Below are positions 1 to 6,754 of a stretch of DNA of 11,159 nt, piece by piece; position 1 is the stretch's first letter, and each line of letters begins with the position of its first letter. The notes under the pieces were generated by a model, which was given only the letters and a program-made list of their open reading frames with translations, did no database searches and was not told the DNA's origin. The position numbers and the translations under genes are program-made. This DNA comes from Bacteroidales bacterium (GTDB lineage: Bacteria > Bacteroidota > Bacteroidia > Bacteroidales > WCHB1-69): assembly GCA_012518765.1 (NCBI GenBank), contig JAAYRN010000004.1, forward strand, positions 1 through 11,159, written 5' to 3'.

Positions 1-791
1 ATTCCTTTGGTTTCTCCTATTTTTAAGCCTGCTTGTTCGGCTAATTGGGTTGCGGGTCTAACTCCTATGGATAAAATAACAATATCTGCCAACAAAGTAC
101 TACCATCATCTAATTGTATTTCAATTTGATTGTCTTTGCGATTAAATGCAACTACCGATTTCTCAAGGTATAAGCTCACTCCTTTTGATACCAAATGACT
201 TTCGACCATAGCAGCCATGGTAAGGTCAATAGGAGGCATTACTTGATTTAATCTTTCAACTATAGACACTTGTGCTCCTGTATGATGCAAGTTTTCAGCC
301 ATTTCTAAGCCAATAAATCCTGCTCCCACCACAACAGCTTTTTGTATGGAATGGGTAGTAGTATAATTTTTGATGGCATCTGTATCGGCAACATTTCGCA
401 GTGTAAATATTCCTTTTAGGTCAATACCTTCTATAGGAGGCATAAAAGGGACTGCTCCCGGAGAAAGCAACAGTTTATCGTAAGTTTCCGTGTATTCATC
501 TCCGTTTAAATCTTTTATTTTTAAAATTTTATTTTCTGGTTCAACAGCAATTGCCTCGTGTTCAATTCGAACATCTATGTTAAAACGTGTTCCAAACGAA
601 TCGGGAGTTTGTAAAAACAATTTTTCTCTTTCACTGATAACACCGCCTATATAATAGGGTAAGCCACAATTTGCGTATGAGATATTACTTCCTTTTTCGA
701 TGAGAATAATTTCACACAACTCGTCAATTCTTCTAATTCTGGCAGCAGCAGTAGCTCCCCCTGCCACACCGCCTATGATTACATACTTCAT
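1..791 (-). CDS. CoA-disulfide reductase-like FAD/NAD(P) oxidoreductase (partial, 3' end outside window)
   Basis: The 263 visible codons start at the ATG at 791 and run off the left edge, so the C terminus is missing. Residues 1-20 form the FAD-binding Rossmann start (VIIGGVAGGATAAAR). Residues 39-50 carry the single redox cysteine, C42, in the context YANCGLPYYIGG, typical of CoA-disulfide reductase, NADH oxidase and persulfide reductase rather than of glutathione reductase, which has a CxxxxC pair. A second dinucleotide motif, VVGAGFIGLEMAENL, lies near residues 154-168, and the segment around 236-245 (DIVILSIGVRP) is the conserved strand before the FAD-pyrophosphate contact. The enzyme probably uses NAD(P)H to reduce CoA disulfide, CoA persulfide or a related thiol substrate in the cytoplasm. 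Family members often end in a rhodanese domain; whether this one does cannot be seen. It lies 13 bases downstream of the MarR-type gene and is probably co-transcribed with it. The family is well supported; the exact substrate is not. Confidence 0.88.
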   Translation of the reverse strand, partial: MKYVIIGGVAGGATAAARIRRIDELCEIILIEKGSNISYANCGLPYYIGGVISEREKLFLQTPDSFGTRFNIDVRIEHEAIAVEPENKILKIKDLNGDEYTETYDKLLLSPGAVPFMPPIEGIDLKGIFTLRNVADTDAIKNYTTTHSIQKAVVVGAGFIGLEMAENLHHTGAQVSIVERLNQVMPPIDLTMAAMVESHLVSKGVSLYLEKSVVAFNRKDNQIEIQLDDGSTLLADIVILSIGVRPATQLAEQAGLKIGETKG

Positions 792-804
792 AATTATTTT
801 ATTT

Positions 805-1176
805 TTATTCTTTATGCATATTTTGTATTAATGTTTTCAGTTCTGAAGGCATATCTTCTTCTTCACATTTTATAGAAGCAATTTTATCTTTTCCTATTTC
901 GGTCAACGTAAAAAACATTTTTCTCCTATCAGTAGCATCAATAAGGCGTTTAACGTATCCTTTTTCTTCAATTATTTTAATTGTTTTTGATGTGTTTGAA
1001 GTTGATAATTTCATTTTTCTGGATAAATCTCCTGAAGACAAAGGGCCTTTCTTAAGCAAGCACAGTGCTATTCCTTCATTAAAGCTTAAATTGTGATTGT
1101 TTTGAAGTTTAACGAAGAATTTGATGAATGTCTCGAATATGATACAATGTCGTTTTAATAATAATACTTTTTTAAT
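805..1176 (-). CDS. MarR-family transcriptional regulator with abnormal 5' end
   Basis: This frame is open from 1179 down to the stop at 805. It encodes a winged helix-turn-helix of MarR type: a first helix (IFETFIKFFVKLQ), a second segment (LSFNEGIALCLLKKGPLSS), a recognition helix (STSNTSKTIKIIEEKGYVKR) and the wing with its conserved acidic-arginine turn (DATDRRKMFFTLTEIGK). The C-terminal dimerisation part is short, about 25 residues. No ATG or GTG exists in frame. The only canonical alternative start is a TTG at 1059, which would yield 84 residues and cut away the first helix. The coordinates here take the ATT at 1176 (123 residues) so that the whole domain is included. Possible explanations are a non-standard start, a frameshift that separated it from the ORF starting at 1321, or a decaying gene. 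Counted from 1176, cysteines fall at about residues 11, 39 and 104, which would allow thiol sensing. It probably controls itself and the flavoprotein gene downstream. Confidence 0.62.
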   Translation of the reverse strand: MKKVLLLKRHCIIFETFIKFFVKLQNNHNLSFNEGIALCLLKKGPLSSGDLSRKMKLSTSNTSKTIKIIEEKGYVKRLIDATDRRKMFFTLTEIGKDKIASIKCEEEDMPSELKTLIQNMHKE

Positions 1177-1192
1177 GGGTTAAACAAAACTT

Positions 1193-1321
1193 TCAAAGGC
1201 TTTTAAAAATTTGCTCGTCTATCGTATTGTTTTGTTTATTTGAAATATAAGATATGTGATACTCAAAATGTTCTAAATAATTATTTATATTTTTATTCTT
1301 TGTTAGTACCACAACTTCCAT
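1193..1321 (-). CDS. Small ORF (42 codons) upstream of the MarR-type gene: uORF or detached N terminus
   Basis: An ATG at 1319-1321 opens 42 codons (MEVVVLTKNKNINNYLEHF... to ...QIFKSL) and stops at 1193-1195. It is the first ATG downstream of the minus-strand promoter box at 1352-1359, about 24 bases from the expected transcription start, so it is well placed to be translated. It is not in the frame of the MarR domain that follows: the distance from this ATG to the MarR stop is one base over a multiple of three. It could be the original N terminus split off by an indel, a regulatory leader peptide, or chance. The product is not recognised. The rest of the stretch 1060-1460 holds only the MarR 5' end and two divergent promoter boxes. 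Confidence 0.3.
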   Translation of the reverse strand: MEVVVLTKNKNINNYLEHFEYHISYISNKQNNTIDEQIFKSL

Positions 1322-1351
1322 CTTCACTGATATTTCTTTATTTTTAAGATG

Positions 1352-1359
1352 CAAAGGTA
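1352..1359 (-). promoter_or_regulatory. Promoter -7 box for the MarR/flavoprotein transcript
   Basis: On the minus strand the sequence reads TACCTTTG followed by CA, an exact match to the Bacteroidetes TAnnTTTG element. It would place transcription start near 1345, upstream of both the small ORF and the MarR gene. No clear TTTG -33 element is present at the usual distance, so the assignment rests on the -7 box and its position. Confidence 0.5.
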
Positions 1360-1416
1360 TAAAAAAAATCATCCTTAAATCTATTTTAATTATATAAATA
1401 CATAATTTTTTTTGTG

Positions 1417-1424
1417 TATTTTTG
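1417..1424 (+). promoter_or_regulatory. Promoter -7 box for pepD
   Basis: TATTTTTG followed by CAT matches the Bacteroidetes TAnnTTTG element and would give a start near 1431 and a leader of about 30 bases before the pepD ATG at 1461. A possible TTG start for pepD at 1422 lies within this box, which argues against translation starting there. No convincing -33 element was found. Confidence 0.5.
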
Positions 1425-1460
1425 CATTATAAATTCTATGTTAAATCAATATATATAATT

Positions 1461-2915
1461 ATGTCTCACGAAATTTTAAATTTAGAACCTAAAAAGGTTT
1501 GGAAATATTTTTATGAAATAACTCAAATACCTCGTCCATCTAAAAAAGAAGAAAAAATAATCGCCTATCTCATGGGTTTTGGGAAAAGCTTAGGATTAGA
1601 AACTTTAAAAGATGAAATTGGGAATGTTTTAATTCGTAAACCTGCCTCTAAGGGCAGAGAATCAGTTACTCCCATTATTTTTCAAAGTCATGTTGACATG
1701 GTATGTGAAAAAAACAAAGACGTTGATTTTAATTTTGATACCGATGCCATACAACCCTATATTGATGGCGAATGGGTTAAAGCCAAAGGTACTACATTGG
1801 GTGCCGATGATGGAATAGGTGTTGCTATTTCTTTGGCTATTTTAGAAGATAAAACACTTGAACATGGCCCTGTTGAATGTTTGTTTACGGTTGATGAAGA
1901 AACGGGATTAACAGGAGCATTTGAATTGAAACCTAATTGGTTAAAAGGAAAAATGTTGTTAAATTTAGATTCTGAAGATGAGGGACAATTTTTTATTGGC
2001 TGTGCAGGAGGTAAAAGTACGATTGCATCCATAGAGTTTAAAAAAGAAGATTTACCCAAAAACGTTGATTCATTCTTGATTAATGTAAAAGGGCTAAAAG
2101 GCGGACATAGCGGAGACGATATAAACAAAAACTTGGGAAATGCCGTAAAAATTTTAAATCGTATATTGTACGAAGGTACATTTAGTTACGATATAGGTAT
2201 TGCCTCCATAGATGCAGGAAATTTACACAATGCCATTGCACGCGAAGGGGAAGCTGTAGTAGTTGTTCCTACCAATCAAAAAGAAAACTTCATTCATTTT
2301 GTGAAAGAATTTCATAAAACCATAAAAAATGAACTGAAAATCAGTGATTCAGAAGTAGAAATAACCATAGAACCGACAAGTACCCCTACGCATATTATAG
2401 ACGAATTTACACAATGTGATTTAGTTGAGGCTTTATATGCTTGCCCCCATGGCGTATTGGCTATGTCGCAAGATATTAAGGATTTTGTAGAAACATCCAC
2501 CAATTTAGCTTCGGTAAAAATGGAAGGAAATAAAATTGTCATAACAACCAGTCAACGGTCTTCCATTGAAAGCAAAAAAGAAGATGCCGCTACTATGGTT
2601 GCTTCTGTTTTTGATTTAATCAGTGCCGATGTAAAACATTCCGATGGATATCCAGGGTGGGATCCTAATCCTAACTCAGAGGTATTGAGAGTATTAAAAC
2701 AATCTTATGTGAATTTATACAATAAAGAACCCTTGGTGTTGGCTATACATGCTGGGTTAGAATGTGGGCTAATAGGCGAAAAATATCCAGAAATGGATAT
2801 GATTTCTTACGGACCTACATTGAGGGGTGTACATTCTCCTGACGAAAGATTATTAATTGATACTGTACAGGAAACATGGGATTTGACCGTTGAGTTTATG
2901 AAACAACTTCAATAA
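1461..2915 (+). CDS. pepD: Aminoacyl-histidine dipeptidase (Xaa-His dipeptidase), M20C family
   Basis: A cytoplasmic di-zinc peptidase that cleaves Xaa-His and other unspecific dipeptides. The 484 residues from the ATG at 1461 match the usual length of about 485 for PepD, and the start MSHEILNLEPKKVWKYFYE is the typical family N terminus. Metal and catalytic motifs are all present: HVDMV (H77, D79), GADDGIG (D116 as metal bridge), DEETGLTGA (E146/E147, general base and ligand), NLDSEDEG near 173-180, and the late HAGLECG (H430) shortly before the SYGPTLRGVHSPDE block. The lid/dimerisation domain, with GGHSGDDI, lies between them as in other M20 peptidases. An upstream in-frame TTG at 1422 would add 13 residues but sits in the promoter box, so the ATG is preferred. 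The phosphoesterase gene follows 40 bases downstream in the same direction, possibly co-transcribed. Confidence 0.95.
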   Translation: MSHEILNLEPKKVWKYFYEITQIPRPSKKEEKIIAYLMGFGKSLGLETLKDEIGNVLIRKPASKGRESVTPIIFQSHVDMVCEKNKDVDFNFDTDAIQPYIDGEWVKAKGTTLGADDGIGVAISLAILEDKTLEHGPVECLFTVDEETGLTGAFELKPNWLKGKMLLNLDSEDEGQFFIGCAGGKSTIASIEFKKEDLPKNVDSFLINVKGLKGGHSGDDINKNLGNAVKILNRILYEGTFSYDIGIASIDAGNLHNAIAREGEAVVVVPTNQKENFIHFVKEFHKTIKNELKISDSEVEITIEPTSTPTHIIDEFTQCDLVEALYACPHGVLAMSQDIKDFVETSTNLASVKMEGNKIVITTSQRSSIESKKEDAATMVASVFDLISADVKHSDGYPGWDPNPNSEVLRVLKQSYVNLYNKEPLVLAIHAGLECGLIGEKYPEMDMISYGPTLRGVHSPDERLLIDTVQETWDLTVEFMKQLQ

Positions 2916-2955
2916 TCTGTGTTTGTTTTTACGAACAATAGAGTAAGTTATATCG

Positions 2956-3459
2956 ATGAAAATAGGCGTTTTATCCGACACTCATTCTTTTTTTCATCCA
3001 AAAATAATTGATTTTTTCAAATCTTGCGATGAAATTTGGCATTGCGGAGATATAGGAAATATCGACATTTTAAACAAACTCAAGTCATTCAAGCCTTTAC
3101 GAGCCGTTTATGGAAATATTGATGGATTAGAAATTAGAAATGAATGTAAAGAATATGAAATATTTTCTGTAGAAAAAGCCAAAATATGCTTAACCCATAT
3201 AGGCGGATATCCTCCTAATTATCAATCAGAATCATTAAAAATGATTCACAAACATAAACCTTCTATTTTTGTTTGCGGACATTCGCATATTTTACGCGTC
3301 ATGTTTGACGAAACAAACAATTTACTCTACATAAATCCGGGAGCGGCTGGATTAGAGGGATTTCATAAAAAAATAACTTTTTTAAGGTTCGAAATTAACG
3401 ATGGGATTCCATCTGCTTTGGAAGTTTATGAAAGTGAAAAACGTGTAAATATCAAGTAA
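2956..3459 (+). CDS. YfcE/MJ0936-type metallophosphoesterase
   Basis: A compact 167-residue calcineurin-like phosphoesterase that carries the full metal-ligand set: D8 and H10 (SDTH), D32 (HCGDIGN), N54 (YGNIDG), H81 (THIGG), and H109 with H111 (CGHSHI), followed by the family's INPGA turn at about 127-131. This short architecture without extra domains is that of the YfcE/MJ0936 family, whose characterised members are Mn-dependent phosphodiesterases with activity on artificial substrates; the cellular substrate is generally unknown. It is a soluble cytoplasmic protein with no signal peptide. The gene has no obvious promoter of its own in the 40-base gap after pepD, so read-through from pepD is likely. 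Its stop codon at 3457-3459 directly abuts the stop codon of the opposite-strand M16 gene. Confidence 0.9.
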   Translation: MKIGVLSDTHSFFHPKIIDFFKSCDEIWHCGDIGNIDILNKLKSFKPLRAVYGNIDGLEIRNECKEYEIFSVEKAKICLTHIGGYPPNYQSESLKMIHKHKPSIFVCGHSHILRVMFDETNNLLYINPGAAGLEGFHKKITFLRFEINDGIPSALEVYESEKRVNIK

Positions 3460-4743
3460 TTAACTTTTATCACCTCCGCCCACTACCACTTCAATCATAG
3501 AAGATGGGTCAAGGTATTTTTGTGCAAGTAATTGCAATTCATCCTCTTGTGTATTTTTGATTGTTTTTAAAAAATCAAGCCAATAATTTATGGACAAACT
3601 ATAATCATTTGACTCAATATAACGATCTAATAATGAAAATACGCCATCAAAATAACGCAATAAAATACCTGAATAATAATTTTTAACTAAATCTAATTCT
3701 TCTTTCAAAACAGATGAATTTTGAAGATTTCTAAAATTATCATACACTGCGTCAATAGCTTCTGCTGTTTTGTCTTTGTTTACATCTGCATGTACATAAA
3801 AAGCTCCACTTTTTTGATAAGAAACCATGCGTGAATGTATTCCATACGCCAATCCTCTTTTTTCGCGTATATCGCTCATGAGTCGAGAGCCAAAATAACC
3901 GCCTAAAATCATATTTAATAGATTTAGTTTCATCCAATCCCGATGTTTGCGATTAAATAATGGTTTTCCAATACATATACTCGACTGCATTGCCGATGGT
4001 TTTGAAATAGTTGTTTTTGAAATAAGCCCTTGTTTCAACGAAAAATCAAAAAACTCAATACGTTCTTTCTGAGGGATTTCGCCCAAAGTTTGTTCTAAAC
4101 TATTTACAATATTTTCGTTTATATCACCCGCTATAAATAATCGTATATTGCCACTTACATAAAACTTACGAAAAAATTCAAGCAAATCATCTCGATTAAT
4201 GTTGTCATAATCTTCAACTTCTGTTGAAAAACCATAAGGATGATTGGGAAAAGCCTCTTTTGAAAATGCTTGAAACGCAAGAAAAGATGTTTTTTCTAAA
4301 TTTACACGCAACACTTGTTTACGTTGTTCTTTAATCAACGAAATTTCTTTTTCGGGAAAATTAGCAAATAAAAATACTTCTTTTATAATTTCAAATATAA
4401 TTTGAGCTGCCTGCTTAGGCATATAAATTGAAAAGGAAGCAACATCCTTATTGACAGTACTGTTCATATAGGCTCCTTGAAAATCAATAGCCGAAAAAAT
4501 ATTACTTCTGTCACGATATGCCGTTCCTTCAAACAAGGATTTGGCTGTCATTAAAGCAATTGTTTTCTTGTGTTGAAAATAACTTCCTGCCATCAAACGA
4601 ATATCAAATCGTATAATTTTCTGATTTTCATTATGTAAAATCAATAAAGGAATGCCATTTTTTAAATGTATCGTTTTCGATGGTAAAATTTCCATCTCAG
4701 GAAGCAAATACCTTGGAGGCGAAACTGCTCTATTTATATTCAT
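3460..4743 (-). CDS. M16 (pitrilysin-like) peptidase homologue lacking the zinc-binding motif
   Basis: The 427 residues have the two-domain M16B layout: an N-terminal half with the conserved opening KNGIPLLILHNEN (28-40) and RLMAGSYFQ (49-57), and a C-terminal half with GGYFGSRLMSDIREKRGLAYGI (281-302), which keeps the conserved Arg (R287) and Tyr (Y300) of the substrate-binding lobe. The catalytic HxxEH that should precede LFEGT (70-74) is replaced: H to L64, E to A67, H to K68. The protein therefore cannot bind zinc in the canonical way and resembles the non-catalytic R subunit of heterodimeric M16B peptidases, which works with a separate catalytic subunit. In many genomes the partner gene is adjacent; none is visible here. 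There is no signal peptide or membrane segment, so it is probably cytoplasmic. The start is the ATG at 4741-4743. Confidence 0.88.
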   Translation of the reverse strand: MNINRAVSPPRYLLPEMEILPSKTIHLKNGIPLLILHNENQKIIRFDIRLMAGSYFQHKKTIALMTAKSLFEGTAYRDRSNIFSAIDFQGAYMNSTVNKDVASFSIYMPKQAAQIIFEIIKEVFLFANFPEKEISLIKEQRKQVLRVNLEKTSFLAFQAFSKEAFPNHPYGFSTEVEDYDNINRDDLLEFFRKFYVSGNIRLFIAGDINENIVNSLEQTLGEIPQKERIEFFDFSLKQGLISKTTISKPSAMQSSICIGKPLFNRKHRDWMKLNLLNMILGGYFGSRLMSDIREKRGLAYGIHSRMVSYQKSGAFYVHADVNKDKTAEAIDAVYDNFRNLQNSSVLKEELDLVKNYYSGILLRYFDGVFSLLDRYIESNDYSLSINYWLDFLKTIKNTQEDELQLLAQKYLDPSSMIEVVVGGGDKS

Positions 4744-4804
4744 AAAATGTATACGTTAAAACTTAATTGTTTTGTACAAAAAAGATTGTTTCAAAATATT
4801 TCTG

Positions 4805-4812
4805 CAAAAATA
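4805..4812 (-). promoter_or_regulatory. Promoter -7 box for the M16 gene
   Basis: On the minus strand the sequence reads TATTTTTG followed by CA, matching TAnnTTTG, about 60 bases upstream of the M16 start codon. No clear -33 element accompanies it. The stretch between the M16 gene and the nuclease gene (4744-5079) is very AT-rich and otherwise holds only candidate promoters and a possible cassette boundary; I see no credible gene in it. Confidence 0.4.
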
Positions 4813-4957
4813 TAGTTAATCCATATATAAAAGTGAATAAAATAAATTTTTACGAAATTAGAATCCACACTTTTTTGAAAATCCTGAAAAAGATTGGCAA
4901 AAAGAACAAATTAAAAAAATTAAAAGTCCTTTTGATGATTTATAACTATTTTATTAT

Positions 4958-4965
4958 TATTTTTG
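4958..4965 (+). promoter_or_regulatory. Candidate distal promoter box upstream of the nuclease gene
   Basis: TATTTTTG followed by CA lies about 115 bases upstream of the nuclease start. A TTTG occurs at 4931-4934, but the 23-base spacing is longer than the usual 19-21. If the cassette boundary is at 5003, this promoter would belong to the host chromosome rather than the cassette. Confidence 0.3.
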
Positions 4966-5052
4966 CAAAAAGAAAGTTTGATAAAATAGGATGTATAAAC
5001 AAGTTATACCTTATGTTAAAAAAACAGACAATGAAAATTGGGTAAAAATTAT

Positions 5053-5060
5053 TATCTTTG
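5053..5060 (+). promoter_or_regulatory. Promoter -7 box for the restriction-modification operon
   Basis: TATCTTTG followed by CA matches TAnnTTTG and lies 19 bases before the nuclease ATG, giving a leader of roughly 13 bases. A TTG at 5038-5040 is too close to act as the -33 element. This is the nearest promoter candidate for both the nuclease and the methyltransferase, since only 4 bases separate those genes. Confidence 0.5.
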
Positions 5061-5079
5061 CATCTGAAAATTATATTAT

Positions 5080-5889
5080 ATGGCAAGTAAAAAAGCACAA
5101 GTAATTGAAGAACTATATAAAATTTGCAAACACAAGAATGACTATACTTTTCATAATGACACTGTGAAAGATGTATGTAAGAAAGTAGGGTTTGGGAACC
5201 CTTTTGATGTTACTAAACTTGACAGCAAAGTAAAATTACCGGAAATTTTGATAAAAAATGACTTGGCGATTATTCATATTGGAAGTGGTAAACATAAATT
5301 TATTAAAGGTATTGAAAAAGTTTATCACGATTTTGAACCTATACAAAAATCAATTAAATGGAATTATAAAAAAAGTTTACTTAATCAGTATAATTCAAGT
5401 GAAAGCAATATTTTATCTGTTGCAAATAATCAACGCATTTTACATCATTTTCTTTTTGGAAAAGATACTGAATTTGAAGACATTGACATATTAAAAAGAC
5501 CAAAAACATACTTTCCTCACAGAACAAAAACCTCTTTTAAGTATTCTTTCGGAAAGGGAACAAAACTTGAATTGACCAATATTCAAATAGAAGTTGATTT
5601 AACCATTGAATTTAAAGGGATTATTGGTGTTTTTGAAGCTAAAAATGGAAAACCTGATAGCTTTTCTGTATATCAATTATATCATCCATTTTTGTATTAC
5701 TATAATGCAAATCTTCAAGATACACTAAAAGGAAAGATTAAAGAGATATATGGAGTTTATGTGGTAAGAGAAAAATCTAAAACAGGAGATGTTTTAAAAT
5801 TATGGGCTTATACTTTCTCAAAGCCTCTTGATATTACATCAATAAAACTTGTAAAATCAGCTTCTTATAAATTAATCCAAAATAATTAG
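5080..5889 (+). CDS. Type II restriction endonuclease, PD-(D/E)xK type
   Basis: A 269-residue protein I assign as the restriction enzyme of the adjacent methyltransferase. The catalytic core is visible at residues 173-188: VDLTIEFKGIIGVFEAK gives D173, then E186 and K188, the D-x12-ExK spacing of the PD-(D/E)xK nucleases, with alternating hydrophobic strands between. The segment YNSSESNILSVANNQRILHHFL (about 104-125) resembles the helix that precedes the core in many type II enzymes and supplies an acidic residue. The first ~75 residues (VIEELYKIC ... IIHIGSGKHKFI) look like a small winged-helix-type domain and may take part in DNA recognition. The recognition sequence cannot be read from the protein. 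Gene order is nuclease first with no controller gene visible, so expression timing may rely on the promoter or on translation. Assignment rests on the motif plus context. Confidence 0.82.
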   Translation: MASKKAQVIEELYKICKHKNDYTFHNDTVKDVCKKVGFGNPFDVTKLDSKVKLPEILIKNDLAIIHIGSGKHKFIKGIEKVYHDFEPIQKSIKWNYKKSLLNQYNSSESNILSVANNQRILHHFLFGKDTEFEDIDILKRPKTYFPHRTKTSFKYSFGKGTKLELTNIQIEVDLTIEFKGIIGVFEAKNGKPDSFSVYQLYHPFLYYYNANLQDTLKGKIKEIYGVYVVREKSKTGDVLKLWAYTFSKPLDITSIKLVKSASYKLIQNN

Positions 5890-5893
5890 TTGT

Positions 5894-6754
5894 ATGATTG
5901 AAGAATATAGAAATAAAGTTTTTAATGAAGATGTTATAACTGTATTAAAACGTATTCCCGACAATTCTTTAGATATGGTTTATGGCGACCCTGATTATAA
6001 TGTGGGAATTAATTATGCAGGAAAAAATTATACTCAAAAATGGAACGATTATATTGATTGGTACATTGAACTCACAAAAGAAAGTTTAAGAGTTTTAAAA
6101 CCAACAGGAAGTTTATTTATGATGAATTATCCAAAACAAAATGCTCACATGAGAGTTAAATTTTTAGACGATAATGCTTATGATGTGCAGGATTATGTTT
6201 GGATATATAATACGAATGTAGGGCATAGCCCAAGGCGTTTTACCACAGCCCATAGAAGTGTTTTGCATGCAACAAAGAGTAAAAACAATAAATTCTATAA
6301 AGACAATGTAGCTGTTCCATATCAAAATCCTACAGATAAAAGAATACAAGGGCGTATTGCAGCGGGACATTTGGGGCGTATGCCATATAGCTGGTTTTAT
6401 TTTGATTTAGTAAAAAATGTAAGTAAAGATAAAACTTTTCATTCATGTCAAATACCCTTAAAGTTAGTAGAAATGCTTATTAAATCCTGCACACAAGAAG
6501 GAGATGACGTATTTATTTTATTTGGTGGTAGTGGAAGTGAATTATTTACATGTAAAGATTTAAAGCGAAATTACATAAGCTGTGAATTGCATCCTGACTA
6601 CTATAAAATGATAATTGACAGACTCGAAAATAATGGAAAAATAAAGGATAAATTTAGACTTGACTTTATACAACAAAAAAACGGACAAACTTTGCCAACA
6701 GAATTAAATTTATTTTCTGAACTATATGAAACACAAAGGCATAACAAAGGCTAA
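5894..6754 (+). CDS. Site-specific DNA methyltransferase (adenine-N6 or cytosine-N4), beta-type motif order
   Basis: A 286-residue amino-methyltransferase of the N6/N4 family. The catalytic motif IV comes first, as DPDY at residues 32-35 within DMVYGDPDYNVGINY; this is an unusual form of the standard (D/N/S)PP(Y/F), with Asp in place of the second Pro. The S-adenosylmethionine-binding motif I follows near the C terminus at 207-216 (VFILFGGSGSE), with ELHPDYY at 231-237 as the acidic strand that contacts the cofactor ribose. Order IV before I is that of the beta class. The RRFTTAHRSVLHATK block at 114-128 lies in the region expected for DNA contacts. It starts 4 bases after the nuclease stop and so protects the same site in a two-gene operon. 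Its stop codon (6752-6754) lies inside the attC-like structure, as is common for genes carried in integron cassettes. The target base and recognition site are not determinable here. Confidence 0.92.
   Translation: MIEEYRNKVFNEDVITVLKRIPDNSLDMVYGDPDYNVGINYAGKNYTQKWNDYIDWYIELTKESLRVLKPTGSLFMMNYPKQNAHMRVKFLDDNAYDVQDYVWIYNTNVGHSPRRFTTAHRSVLHATKSKNNKFYKDNVAVPYQNPTDKRIQGRIAAGHLGRMPYSWFYFDLVKNVSKDKTFHSCQIPLKLVEMLIKSCTQEGDDVFILFGGSGSELFTCKDLKRNYISCELHPDYYKMIIDRLENNGKIKDKFRLDFIQQKNGQTLPTELNLFSELYETQRHNKG

Noticed and set aside
1422..1460. Longer start for pepD from a TTG at 1422
   Set aside because: The TTG sits within the TAnnTTTG promoter box, and the ATG at 1461 gives the usual PepD N terminus and length.
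2923..2940. Small hairpin TTGTTT/GAACAA after pepD as a terminator
   Set aside because: The stem is short and AT-rich and no T tract follows, so read-through to the phosphoesterase gene is more likely.
4767..5045. A 92-residue plus-strand ORF starting with TTG upstream of the nuclease gene
   Set aside because: It is a low-complexity run of Lys, Ile, Asn, Phe and Tyr as expected from random AT-rich sequence, has no recognisable motif, and overlaps promoter boxes on both strands.
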